Below are positions 47,163 through 57,500 of a DNA stretch of 64,000 nucleotides, in pieces; within the stretch, counting starts at the first letter, position 1, and the number at the start of each line of letters is the position of its first letter. Made by a program: the position numbers and the translations under genes. The stretch lies in the NCBI GenBank assembly GCA_903904835.1, contig CAIVEI010000074.1:1-64000 (forward strand). Reading direction: 5' to 3'. This DNA comes from an uncultured Schlesneria sp. GTDB taxonomy: Bacteria > Planctomycetota > Planctomycetia > Planctomycetales > Planctomycetaceae. The notes under the pieces were generated by a model, which made no database searches, was not told the DNA's origin, and saw only the letters and a program-made list of their open reading frames with translations.

Positions 47163-48521
47163 ATGAATGCCGATACATCTCCACCGAATCCTACTCCTGG
47201 CCCTCTTCGTGGTGAGGTGGCCATACCGCTGACCGAGGCCCTTGCGATGGCTCAATCGCTGCAGCGGGACGGTTTTCTGGGCGAGGCGGAAAGTGTTTAC
47301 CGTCAGATCGTCGCGAGGAAACCGAATCAGCCTGAAGCGCTCCACTTTCTTGGGGTTCTTCTGAGTCAGACTGGCCGGCGCGACGAAGGAGTGGAGTTGA
47401 TCCTGGCAGCCCTGGAGTTGAAACCGAATTACGTGGACGCCTTCAGTAATCTCGGCCACGTGCTGCAAGAGTTAGGACATCTTGAGGAAGCCGAAGAGGC
47501 GTATCGGCACGCGATCAAACTGGATCCCGATTTCGCCGACGCCCATTTAAATCTGTCCGCACTGTTATACGAATGCGGGAAATACGAAGAGTCGCTCAAA
47601 CATTCCCAACGTGCGATGGAGATTGCTCCCATGCAGTCTCAGGCTCATGTCATTGCAGGCGAAGCGTTCGCCAAAGAGGGACGTCACGCCGAAGCGGCCG
47701 AAGCCTACATGCGTGCGATGGAACGGAACCTGTTTCACGCCGGGGTTCACGAAAAAATGGGGATTTCGCTGCTGCGGATGGGTCGTACGGCAGAGGCGAT
47801 TGATATTTATCAGCGCTGGATCAGTCTCGATCCCGACAATCCCCGGCCTCATCATCATCTGGCGGCCTGCACGGGGATCGGCGTCCCGGCCCGTGCTTCC
47901 AATGAATACATACGTGAGGTCTTCAATCGCTTCGCTGCCACTTTTGACGAGCGACTGACGGCGTTGCAATATTCAGCGCCTGCTCTGGTGGTCGAATCGG
48001 TGGGGGCCGAACTGGGTGAGCCACAGGCTCAATACGCAGTGCTCGACGCGGGCTGCGGGACAGGGCTTTGCGGTGCAGGGATTCGACCGTTTGCAAAACG
48101 ATTGACCGGTGTTGATCTCTCTTCAAAGATGCTGGCGAAGGCCGAGGAACGGAAACTGTATGATGAGCTGATTGAATCCGAATTGACCGAATACCTGTTG
48201 CGTTCGCCTCAGAGCTTCGACGTGATCATTTCGGCCGACACGTTGATTTATTTCGGCGAATTGAGGTCGGTCATGACGGCAGCCGCAGCGGCACTGCGGC
48301 CTCAGGGTCGATTCGTGTTTACGTTGGAAAAAGTGGAATCGGCGGATGCTCCCGATGGTTTTCGGTTGGAAAGCCACGGAAGATACGCGCACTCGATGGA
48401 GTATATTCGCAACGTGATCGAGCAGGCTGGGCTCAAGCCAGGCGAAATTACAGAGATATTTGTGCGGACGGAAAGACGCGAGCCTGTGAAGGGTTTGCTT
48501 GCCGTCGGACGTAAACCTTGA
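47163..48521 (+). CDS. TPR repeat-methyltransferase fusion (copy 1)
   Basis: 452 residues. Five to six TPR units fill residues about 20-245 (for example ESVYRQIVARKPNQPEALHFLGVLLSQTGRRDEGVELI). A class-I SAM methyltransferase follows, with motif I VLDAGCGTGLCG near 291-302, LTGVDLSSKMLAKA near 313-326 and FDVIISADTLIYFGE near 353-367. TPRs usually recruit a protein partner, so a protein or ligand tethered through the TPR is the likely substrate. A near-identical layout follows in copy 2, implying duplication. AGGA precedes the ATG at 47163. Confidence 0.85.
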   Translation: MNADTSPPNPTPGPLRGEVAIPLTEALAMAQSLQRDGFLGEAESVYRQIVARKPNQPEALHFLGVLLSQTGRRDEGVELILAALELKPNYVDAFSNLGHVLQELGHLEEAEEAYRHAIKLDPDFADAHLNLSALLYECGKYEESLKHSQRAMEIAPMQSQAHVIAGEAFAKEGRHAEAAEAYMRAMERNLFHAGVHEKMGISLLRMGRTAEAIDIYQRWISLDPDNPRPHHHLAACTGIGVPARASNEYIREVFNRFAATFDERLTALQYSAPALVVESVGAELGEPQAQYAVLDAGCGTGLCGAGIRPFAKRLTGVDLSSKMLAKAEERKLYDELIESELTEYLLRSPQSFDVIISADTLIYFGELRSVMTAAAAALRPQGRFVFTLEKVESADAPDGFRLESHGRYAHSMEYIRNVIEQAGLKPGEITEIFVRTERREPVKGLLAVGRKP

Positions 48522-48672
48522 CGATTGACGTACGCGATCCGATGCCGATAGCTTGGTTATTCACGGATGTTGTCACATTCGCGGCGAGTCTTTTCCGGTC
48601 GGAAAAGGGGTTGCAACGATGCCGCCAGTGAGCGGCTTGGTGAATGCGGTTAAATGGATACAGGATCACCTG

Positions 48673-50061
48673 ATGAGCGCAGATTCAACGACTTCCGAAA
48701 AGCCTCATCGTAATGAAGTGACGATGTCGCTGGCCGAGGCGATTGCCATCGGCCAGACAATGCAGCGTAATGGTTATTTCCGCGATGCGGAAATCATTTA
48801 TCGGCAGATCCTGGCGGCAAAACCACATCAGCCTGATGCGCTTCACTTTCTGGGAGTTGTCCTGACGCAGACCGGTCGTCGGGACGAGGGAATTGCATCA
48901 ATCATGGCGGCCCTTGAAGTGAAGCCGGATTACGTGGATGCGATCAGTAATCTGGGAAATGTGCTGCATGAGCAGGGTCTTTTCGGTCATGCCGAAGCGG
49001 CCTATCGGCGGGCCATTCAACTGAAACCCGATTTCGCAGACGCCTACTTGAACCTCGCTGCTCTGGTTTTTGAAACGGAGCGATTTGAAGAAGCTGTCGT
49101 GCTTTCCCAGCGCGCGATGGAGCTTGGCCCGACGATCCCTCAGGAACGCCTTGATGCAGCGAATGCACTCGCCAGGGAGGGTCGTCACGCGGACGCTGCC
49201 GAACAATATCTTCGCGCGGCGGAACGAGACCTGTTTCATGCAGGGGTTCACGAAAACATGGGTCAGTCGCTGCAGCGTCTGGGTCGACTGGACGAGGCAG
49301 AGAAAGTCTATCGGCGCTGGATCAACCTCGATCCGCACAATCCCCGCCCTCATCATTATCTGGCCTCTTGCACGGGAGTCGACATTCCGTCGCGTGCTTC
49401 CAACGAATTTATTGTGGATGTGTTTGATCGATTCGCGGCAACATTCGACGAGCGACTGACGGCACTGGAATATTCAGCACCCGCGGTGGTGGTCAAGGCG
49501 GTCAGGGATGAGTCGGGCGAGCCGCAGTCTAAATATACGGTACTCGACGCCGGTTGCGGGACGGGATTGTGTGCTGCCGGGATCAAGCCATTTGCTAATC
49601 ATCTAACGGGAGTTGACCTTTCTCCAAAGATGCTCGCGAAAGCGCGGGAACTGAACTTATACGACAAGTTGATCGCGGAGGAGTTGACCGAGTACTTGTC
49701 GCGTTCTCCAGTGTCCTTCGACGTGATCATTTCGGCCGACACACTGATTTATTTTGGTGAACTCGCAACGGTGACGGCAGCGGCAGCAGCAGCTCTGCGG
49801 CCGAATGGTCGATTCATTTTCACATTAGAACAAGCCGATCTCATGGATGCTCCCAATGGCTTTCTTCTCGCAAGCCATGGACGATATGCACATACGGAAA
49901 GTTACGTGCGAACGGTACTAGAACAGTCAGGTTTCGAAGTCGCCGGGATTACCGAGACATTTTTGCGACTGGAGGGAAGTACGCCAGTGAAAGGGTGGCT
50001 GGCAATCGGTCGTAAGGCACAGGGAAGGGAACCATCACCTGTGTTTGATCCAACGTCCTGA
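48673..50061 (+). CDS. TPR repeat-methyltransferase fusion (copy 2)
   Basis: A 462-residue paralogue of the preceding gene with the same order of TPRs and methyltransferase, and matching motifs VLDAGCGTGLCAAG, LTGVDLSPKMLAKAR and VIISADTLIYFGEL. The ATG at 48673 is preferred because the DNA around it (AGGATCACCTG before ATG) is homologous to the start of copy 1; ATG at 48619, with a good AAAAGGGG, is an alternative that adds 18 residues. It lies 59 bp upstream of vgrG and so is probably transcribed with it. Confidence 0.85.
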   Translation: MSADSTTSEKPHRNEVTMSLAEAIAIGQTMQRNGYFRDAEIIYRQILAAKPHQPDALHFLGVVLTQTGRRDEGIASIMAALEVKPDYVDAISNLGNVLHEQGLFGHAEAAYRRAIQLKPDFADAYLNLAALVFETERFEEAVVLSQRAMELGPTIPQERLDAANALAREGRHADAAEQYLRAAERDLFHAGVHENMGQSLQRLGRLDEAEKVYRRWINLDPHNPRPHHYLASCTGVDIPSRASNEFIVDVFDRFAATFDERLTALEYSAPAVVVKAVRDESGEPQSKYTVLDAGCGTGLCAAGIKPFANHLTGVDLSPKMLAKARELNLYDKLIAEELTEYLSRSPVSFDVIISADTLIYFGELATVTAAAAAALRPNGRFIFTLEQADLMDAPNGFLLASHGRYAHTESYVRTVLEQSGFEVAGITETFLRLEGSTPVKGWLAIGRKAQGREPSPVFDPTS

Positions 50062-50120
50062 TATTATGCTCTTAAACCGCAAACGATTCCGCGTCTGAAT
50101 TTTGGTGATCATCAAAGACT

Positions 50121-52340
50121 ATGGTTAGAGAATTCGAAGTAACCACCCCGTTGGGTGACGATGTGCTGCTCTTTCGCCGAGTCACGGTCACGGAAGAGCT
50201 TGGTCGCATGTTCGAAATCCAGCTTGAACTGGTCAGTAAGCAGGGGAGCATTTCACTCAGCGACCTGCTTGGAAAAGGAATAACCATTAAGGTCATGCTC
50301 CCCACAGGTGGCGAGCGATATTTTCATGGAATGGTCAGTCGATTTGTCCAAGTAGGAATGCTCGGGAACTATTATACCTATCGGGCGATTCTTCATCCCT
50401 GGTTGTGGTTTCTTACGCGGACGGCCGATTGTCGCATTTTTCAGAAAATGACAGTCCCCGCGATCATCAAACAAGTTTTCGGCGACCAGGGTTTCAGCGA
50501 TTTCGAAGATAAGCTCAGCGGTCAATACACGGCGTGGGACTACCGTGTTCAGTATCGCGAGACCGCGTTCGCGTTTCTCAGTCGCATGATGGAGCATGAG
50601 GGAATTTATTATTTCTTCAAGCACGAATCGGGTAAACACACACTGGTGTTATGCGACGGCCCGAGTTCTCATGCGGTGGCAGACGGTTATTCGACAATCC
50701 CGTATTACCCGCCAAGTCCTCGTTCCCCGAGGAGCGAGCACATATGGGAATGGGAACTCTGGCAAGAGGTTCAGCCCGTTAAAACGTCGCACACGGACTA
50801 CGATTTCACCCGCCCGGCAGTGTCACTTCTGTCTCAGCTCAATGTTTCTCGAAGCCACGCATTGGCCAAGGGAGAGATTTTCGACTATCCCGGTTATTAC
50901 CAGCAGTCTGCTGACGGGGACGCCTATATCAAGGTGCGACTGGATGAATGGAGCACTCAGTACGAACAAGTCAGCGGATGTGGAAACGCGAGAGGACTTA
51001 ATACGGGAAGCCTCTTTTCATTGAGCGATTTTCCGAGGGATGACCAGAATCGTGAATATCTGATCGTTTCAACGGAAACATCCATGTATTCAAATCTCTA
51101 TGAGACTGGTGAGAAGAACACCGATCCAGCGTTTCAATGCCGTTTGCGGGCGATCAGCAATACACAGACATTTCGGCCAGCTCGAATTACGCCAAAATCT
51201 GTGGTGCGGGGGCCACAGACGGCCGTCGTCGTTGGTCCATCAAAGAGCGAGATCTACACCGACGAATATGGTCGAGTGAAAGTCCAGTTCTTCTGGGACC
51301 GTCTCGGTAAGAACGATGAAAACAGTTCCTGCTGGGTCCGCGTTGGCCAGGGGTGGGCCGGCAAGACGTGGGGCATGATCTTTATCCCCCGAGTCGGCCA
51401 GGAAGTCATTGTCGATTTTCTTGAAGGTGATCCGGATCAACCGATCATCACGGGATCTGTTTACAATGCAGACCAGATGCCGCCTTACCCCTTGACCGCG
51501 AACATGACACAGAGCGGTATCAAGACTCACAGTACCAAAGAGGGAACGAACGATAATTTCAACGAGTTGCGTTTCGAAGACAAGAAGGGTGCGGAAGAGA
51601 TCTTCTTTCATGCCGAGCGCGATTTTACTCGCGAAGTCGAAAACAACGATGTACTGACGGTTGGTCTTGAAAAGGACAGTGACGGCAATTTGAAGATCGG
51701 CGTGGCCGGCAAAGGGGTCGGCGATCAGACGATCACCCTGTTCAACAACCAGTCGCTGACGATTGGAAAGAAGATCGGCAGCGATGCTCCACCCGATGGG
51801 AGCCAGACGGTCGACATCTGGAAAAATCAGACCGTGACAATCGGAACGGGGAAAGCCGATTCCAGCGACGGAAGCCAAACCGTATCGATCTTCAAGAACC
51901 AGACGGTAACGATCGGAGCGGGAAAATCCGATTCAGGAGACGGCAGCCAGACGACGTCAATCTTCAAAGATCAGACGGTCACAATCGGCAATAACATGAC
52001 ACTCAAGATCGGCGATTCCCAGGCCGCCGATGGCAGTCAGACGATCGACATCTGGAAGGCGCGCACGGTGACGCTTAAGACAGGTGATGACACCCTGACC
52101 GTCACACAGGGGAATCAGAAGGTGCAGATCAGCGCCGGGACCAGTTCGCTGGAGGCCATGCAATCGATCACTCTGAAAGTTGGCGATAACAGCATTAAGA
52201 TTGCACCGGATGGAATCACCATTAAGGGGACCATGGTAACGATCCAGGCCCAAGCCAAGTTTGGAGCCAAAGCACCGCTTTGTGAAGTCGCGGCAGACGG
52301 AATTCTGACTCTTAAGGGTGGACTTCTGAAGTTGAACTGA
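50121..52340 (+). CDS. vgrG: T6SS spike protein VgrG (TssI)
   Basis: 739 residues. The gp27-like module is clear in the first 390 (FEVTTPLGDDVLLFRRVTVTEELGRMFEIQLELVS; RVQYRETAFAFLSRMMEHEGIYYFF near 143-167). The gp5 OB fold has YTDEYGRVKVQFFWDR and SCWVRVGQGWAGKTWGMIFIPRVGQEVIVDFLEGDPDQP near 400-438. A beta-helix extension follows, with three to four 25-residue tandem units of the form DGSQTVxIxKNQTVTIG near 555-640. There is no fused catalytic domain, so cargo must bind separately, perhaps through the PAAR-like tip. Confidence 0.95.
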   Translation: MVREFEVTTPLGDDVLLFRRVTVTEELGRMFEIQLELVSKQGSISLSDLLGKGITIKVMLPTGGERYFHGMVSRFVQVGMLGNYYTYRAILHPWLWFLTRTADCRIFQKMTVPAIIKQVFGDQGFSDFEDKLSGQYTAWDYRVQYRETAFAFLSRMMEHEGIYYFFKHESGKHTLVLCDGPSSHAVADGYSTIPYYPPSPRSPRSEHIWEWELWQEVQPVKTSHTDYDFTRPAVSLLSQLNVSRSHALAKGEIFDYPGYYQQSADGDAYIKVRLDEWSTQYEQVSGCGNARGLNTGSLFSLSDFPRDDQNREYLIVSTETSMYSNLYETGEKNTDPAFQCRLRAISNTQTFRPARITPKSVVRGPQTAVVVGPSKSEIYTDEYGRVKVQFFWDRLGKNDENSSCWVRVGQGWAGKTWGMIFIPRVGQEVIVDFLEGDPDQPIITGSVYNADQMPPYPLTANMTQSGIKTHSTKEGTNDNFNELRFEDKKGAEEIFFHAERDFTREVENNDVLTVGLEKDSDGNLKIGVAGKGVGDQTITLFNNQSLTIGKKIGSDAPPDGSQTVDIWKNQTVTIGTGKADSSDGSQTVSIFKNQTVTIGAGKSDSGDGSQTTSIFKDQTVTIGNNMTLKIGDSQAADGSQTIDIWKARTVTLKTGDDTLTVTQGNQKVQISAGTSSLEAMQSITLKVGDNSIKIAPDGITIKGTMVTIQAQAKFGAKAPLCEVAADGILTLKGGLLKLN

Positions 52341-52381
52341 CGTTCTTCAGCCCCACGAGAAATGGGAGAAGTCAACCATAG

Positions 52382-52768
52382 TCAGGCCATCATATTTTGG
52401 GTCGTACCCGGCATCGTGATCTGGATCACGCCAGCCCAGTTGCACATACATTGCGAGGTACTATTTAAACCTGGCATCCCACGGACCATAACCGTTGGCG
52501 AACCAGGAACCCAGGGAGCCGAAGTGACCGGGATGCAGGGCATCGGGGTTAAAACGCCCAACGCCGCAGCGGTTGCGGCAGCGACCATGGGATTAGCCAT
52601 TGACTGACACATCCCGAAAGGGGGGATGTTCATCATCGGCACGTGGTCCATGATATTGGCCGCAGGCGGACCTTGACCAAGCACTGTCGGAACGGCAACG
52701 ACCAGTGTGCTGGGGGCCAGTCCGAAACTGCACTTCAACATCGCACCCATCGAGACTTGCTGAGCCAT
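52382..52768 (-). CDS. PAAR-like DUF4280 protein
   Basis: A 128-residue protein of the DUF4280 PAAR-like family, which sharpens the VgrG tip and carries effectors. It starts VSMGAMLKCSFGLAPSTLVV, has NIPPFGMCQSMANP, then PMPCIPVTSAPWVPGSPTVMVRGMPGLNSTSQCMCNWAGVI with the family Cys/His-rich pattern. The frame is open to 52855, but the ATG at 52768 begins the family motif. It converges with vgrG across a 41-bp gap; a lone, non-fused PAAR-like protein. Confidence 0.85.
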   Translation of the reverse strand: MAQQVSMGAMLKCSFGLAPSTLVVAVPTVLGQGPPAANIMDHVPMMNIPPFGMCQSMANPMVAAATAAALGVLTPMPCIPVTSAPWVPGSPTVMVRGMPGLNSTSQCMCNWAGVIQITMPGTTQNMMA

Positions 52769-52934
52769 GCCGGTGTTTCCCTTTCTGAAATCGCATGAGA
52801 AAAGAGGCTCCGTCATCATACTAGCGGCTAGAGTCAGGACCGAGAAGCCATGCATAGAATAGACCGGAGTGCAGGGCCAACGAGTTATCGTTCGTCACAA
52901 ATGGCAATCAAATCGTGCAATGCACATAAATCTG

Positions 52935-52960
52935 TAAAAACGGACTATGGTCCGTTTTTA
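52935..52960. terminator. Bidirectional Rho-independent terminator
   Basis: A perfect 11-bp stem TAAAAACGGAC/GTCCGTTTTTA with a TATG loop. T runs occur on both strands. It lies 15 bp beyond the stop of the minus-strand methyltransferase gene and marks the boundary of the T6SS locus. Confidence 0.85.
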
Positions 52961-52975
52961 GAACTCAACACCTGC

Positions 52976-54544
52976 TCAGGGCATTAACAAAGCTTGGCGT
53001 GCCAGATTGGACAAACCATGCTTCAGCAACTCAGTCGTCAGAGCGATCGTTCGCTCGTCGGTTGGAATCGGACCCGAATCATTTTGGATTGTCAGCCGTC
53101 CCGTGACAATCGCCGTATTCAGTAGCGTATTTAATTCTTGATGAGTACGCTCGCCGTCCAGGTAACACAACAGTTCATGGTCGAGCGCCCCCAATTGAAC
53201 TCGCTGGTGTTTGAGATTGGTAACAATCGACCCTGCCTTGGCCTGAAGTCGTGCATAAGGACTAGCGTTTGGTCGTTCCGGAACCACTGATTGGAAACGT
53301 GGGGTTGAGGTACTGATCTCGAAAAACTGCCTGAGATACATTTGCAGCACGAATTCTCCGATCACAATCCGATCCGTTCGGATTGACTCTTTGCCGTCGG
53401 TGACAGAGTCAAGTAACAACTGCACCGCCATTACCAGGTCTGTACAAATCATCGAATCGGGCCAGATTTGCTCTAAAACAGTCAGTGCGGCCTTGTGGAC
53501 AGGTGACGTGACGGCCACCGTGTCGCTTCCCGTCGTGAATTCCCAGGCAGCGGTGTCATAGAGGTCCGACCCTTCTCCACTTCGTTTTAATGTTGAGGCG
53601 ACACGGAATTCCGCCAGACGGGCCGGACCAATCTGCCGGTCGGGAATCTGATCGGCATGACACAATAGCGTCCGCCGAAAGGTTCTATTCTTGAGGAAAT
53701 CAAGATATTGTTCGAACTCGACAATGTCCGGACCAACTTGTCCAAGCACGTTAGCAATCTCGGACGGTACGTTGACGGGAACCATTTCACTTAAATGCGG
53801 CTCAGCAAGATATCGTAAGCCTTCAACTTCGGCCCGTTTGATGAATTCATGAAAGAAAAGTGGTTCATTGTCATCTTCTAAATGCTCATGGTAAATATAT
53901 GAATCATCACATTGCTTCAAGATATTGAGTTCACGACTAAGCAGCGTATGATAAGCAGGATCAACACCAGAGCTTGCAGTGAACAGGAAATCAAGCAAAG
54001 CTCTGGCCTGTTCAAGCTGAATCCTGGGATCGTTGAATTGGCGTGCATGGAACTTCATCATCCGCCTCACCATCCCGCGCATGAACCAGCCGGGATACGT
54101 GTTATAGCTGACGTAAGCCACTCCTTGAGGCGAAAGGTTTTTGTTGCAGATCCTTAGAATATGATCCTGGATGTTTCGCGGAACCCACGAGTAAACGCCA
54201 TGGCAAATAATATAATCGAAGTGACCGTGAGCATCGCTGATGGTGTCGATACTGGCATGTTGCAGTTCGACATTTTTAAGGCCGAGTGCTGCGATCATTT
54301 TCTGCCCTTCATCGATCTGACGCAGAGACAGATCGACTCCGAGAAATGTTGCTCCTGGAATTGTCACTGCCATGGGAATCAGGTTGGCACCGCTGGAGCA
54401 TCCCAACTCCAGCACTCGACTGTGATCGACGTCAGGCGGAGTTAATCCGAACAGTCGGGCCATCGCTGCCAGTTGATCAGGATGTGATTCACGATAGGGG
54501 TTTCCCCAGTAGGGGACAGCATCGTAACTATTGAACGGGTCCAC
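52976..54544 (-). CDS. SAM methyltransferase with methyltransferase regulatory domain
   Basis: 522 residues. The N-terminal class-I methyltransferase has motif I VLELGCSSGANLIPMA near 44-59, TFLGVDLSLRQIDEGQKMI near 66-84 and FDYIICHGVYSWVP near 109-122. A methyltransferase regulatory domain follows (ILKQCDDSYIYHEHLEDDNEPLFFHEF near 207-233), then a C-terminal winged-helix-like segment (LDHELLCYLDGERTHQEL). The start is a GTG at 54544 nine bases after the stop of the large caspase-like gene, with AGGA ahead, so the two are co-transcribed. The substrate is probably a protein; it is not necessarily linked to T6SS. Confidence 0.85.
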   Translation of the reverse strand: MDPFNSYDAVPYWGNPYRESHPDQLAAMARLFGLTPPDVDHSRVLELGCSSGANLIPMAVTIPGATFLGVDLSLRQIDEGQKMIAALGLKNVELQHASIDTISDAHGHFDYIICHGVYSWVPRNIQDHILRICNKNLSPQGVAYVSYNTYPGWFMRGMVRRMMKFHARQFNDPRIQLEQARALLDFLFTASSGVDPAYHTLLSRELNILKQCDDSYIYHEHLEDDNEPLFFHEFIKRAEVEGLRYLAEPHLSEMVPVNVPSEIANVLGQVGPDIVEFEQYLDFLKNRTFRRTLLCHADQIPDRQIGPARLAEFRVASTLKRSGEGSDLYDTAAWEFTTGSDTVAVTSPVHKAALTVLEQIWPDSMICTDLVMAVQLLLDSVTDGKESIRTDRIVIGEFVLQMYLRQFFEISTSTPRFQSVVPERPNASPYARLQAKAGSIVTNLKHQRVQLGALDHELLCYLDGERTHQELNTLLNTAIVTGRLTIQNDSGPIPTDERTIALTTELLKHGLSNLARQALLMP

Positions 54545-54553
54545 ACGTGAATC

Positions 54554-57500
54554 CTACGGTAGCTTCAGTCGCGGTGCCGGCTTGAACGGAGTTTGTTCAT
54601 CGATGGTGATGTCCAACGTAGCCTTGCGGGTTTTATTTCGGATGATCGCTTCGGATTTCAGCTTATACTTGCCGGGCGGTACTTTCGAAAATGCAAATAA
54701 TCCCTGGTCATCAGTGAGTATGGGCTGAAACGTCGCTGAGGGAAGGGCTGTTGTTTGGGATTTATCTCCGCCTGCTTTTTCCGAATTCGCGGCTGGCGTG
54801 CCCGCTGCTTTTGGGGCAGGCTCAACAAATTCGAGGCTGACTTTTGCGCCCGGCACCGGCCCCTTTTCGAATTCGACGGCTCCCCGTAATGTGACTCGAA
54901 CTGCGGCGCGCTGCCGTTCCAGATCCTCAGGCGAACTGAGCACGGCAACGACCCGTCCGTATTCACTTTGGTTGCCAGCCTTGTCGGTCGCTCGCACAAG
55001 GATCAGGTAGCTACCGGGAGCCATTTTCTCGGTCGTCAGCTTGGCGACCCAAGTTCCATTTTGTGAGAGAATTGCGGGCGTTGGCGGTGGTTCTTTAGCG
55101 AAGCGACCGGTTCCTTCCAAGTCGAAGGAAACATCGACTTTGGCAACTCCGCTTAAATCGCCATCGGTCACCGTTGCTGCGACCTCAACATCTTTTCCGC
55201 TGACCAATACCCGGTCTGGACCGACCGCGATATTCGCCACTCGCGGTCCAGATCCATCCAACACGATTTCGACAGGATTGCTCCACGCATCGCGCCCTGA
55301 AACATTGGCGTGTGCAACGATGAGAGCACGTTGATTACAGACTCCGTCGGCTGGCAGAGAAACCACAAAATCACTCACGGTCGTATCGATCACCAGTCGG
55401 CCATCTGGTAGATATCCGCAGAGTCGGGATCTTGCCTGTCGATCAACAGTAAACCGAACGACGGTATCTTGTACTAACTCCCGGTCGAGTCCTTTATCGA
55501 TTCCGACTTCCCAGTAACCCAGTCCATCCGCAACGCTCCCCGGTGGAGCATCGATTTCAACGTTCGCGTTAACGAACTTGCGGGGGCAAGCAAACAGGGA
55601 AGTCGAATCCCGTATGTTTGCGCGAATCACCAAGCTTCCAATATCCTCCGCAACTTCACCCCCTGGTTGTCGCGGCGAAATCTGATACCGGAAGGCACGT
55701 GGGAAACCGTCGATATCAATGGCGAGAGTCAAGTTCTCATTCCCCATGGGAACCGGAAGTATGAACTGCGTTTCCAGTTCGTCCTCTGCAATTTCTCCAA
55801 TGGCCGTGCGGGTTGACGCCGTGGAAACTGACGAGCTTTTCATTTCGCAGCGAACTTTGATACGAGAAGCCGACTTTGTTTTGTCGGTTCGTCGGATCAG
55901 GATGTTAGCCAATTGCGACTCGGGCCGATATTCGACGCGAGACGTTACATATCGATGCGGCCGCTGTGGTGAGAATTCGAGATGTTTAAAAATCTTATTG
56001 CCATTACCGGATTCGGTAATGATCAGTAAGGCTCCGAACGGTAATTCAGCAATTCCAGCCTTAACGCCAAGCTTATCGTCAATCAGCGGCTTTTCGGGAT
56101 CTGGCGGTAAGGGGCCGGTCAACGGGATGGCATGTGGCACGCGGTCCGCGTCAAGTTTAAAACCCGTGACGACCGCCAACCTGGGTCCGAGCGTGAGGCT
56201 TCGCAATAAACGTTCTGCATGTTCTTTGAGCAAAAGGCCCGACTGAAGTGGTAATGAAGGTTTGCGCTCGAGTGGAAACAGTTCCAGATCCAGCACTCGC
56301 GGCTGTCCATCGTTCTGGATAAGTAACTGGAACGCTGTACGCTTATTTGGAAACGGATGTAGTTGAAAACCGCTGTTTGATGCGGTCCAGCTTCGAGCAG
56401 GACCGTCAATCAGCAATTCGATCGTCTCGGGAATCGGGACGCGTACAGTACATTCATATCGAACGTTTGTGCTGCCTCCGGATGCCTTAACGATCAGTTT
56501 TGTTGGCGAAGTGCTCGAGCCCACTCGGCGAACTACGAATTTCAAAACTTTCCGAGCCCCTGGATTGAGGATCAATGACGGAGAACCTCGCTGCAGCGAA
56601 GGGTTCAATATCGAATCTTTTTGGTGGTGGTAACGACCGGACGAAGTCGCCACCGGTTCACGATAGACTGTGTAGTCAACAGGAAGTCGTACATCCAGCA
56701 AATCCCGGTCATAATCGATAGCAATCCAAGTGCTGCTTGGTGTGTTCAACCGGTTTTGGATTGTGACGAGTACCTCACCTTCGACTTCTTCTGACAAGGA
56801 AAGTTCAGGCGTTCCCGAAAGAATCATTGAGGGAGAGGAATTGGTGGCAAGTCGCGGAACAGGACCAATTGCCAAAGCGGCCTGCCTGTAGCTTTCGGCG
56901 AGTGAAACTTGATATTCCGACTTTGAATGTGAAGTGTTGGTACTCGCCGCTTTAGCCCTTTGCTCTTGAAAAGCGAGTAGTTCGCGCCATTCAGCGAGCT
57001 GTATATGGCCAAGAAGAACATCTGCAGCAGCACTTAATCGTTCCTTCCCACGAAGCAACCTTAACGTCCGTGAGATACCGCGCCAGCCTCGGGCCCAAGC
57101 AGTCGTATCTAACTGACTGTCCGACAAAGCAGTAACCGTCGACTGCAATCGCTCGGGCAATCGCTGATTCCAATCTTGAATTGTCCTGTCAAACAATCCG
57201 CATGCATTCGACCAGTCGTCCAGCCTGCTTTTGTTACCGGGACGTTCGATGCACTCTTGCTGAGATTTCTCGACGTTCTCGGCAAGCTGTTCCAATAGCG
57301 ATAGAAACGATCCAGATCGGGGTGAGACTTCTTCAGAAATCTCGGCGAGCCGTGCCATCCGAAGTTCGAGTTGTACCATTTGGCTGATGCAATCACGTTG
57401 CCGCTGTTGCACGATCTGGGGTGCGGCCACATTTCGGCGCATCTCCAGAGGCGAGACTTCAAGAGAGATTGTGCTCGCGGCCGTCTGGGCAGCAGTTCGC

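Noticed and set aside
46626-47468. 280-codon minus-strand frame across a gene boundary
   Set aside because: It spans the end of the 46524 gene and the TPR gene; related antisense frames opposite copy 2 arise from the duplicated TPR code.
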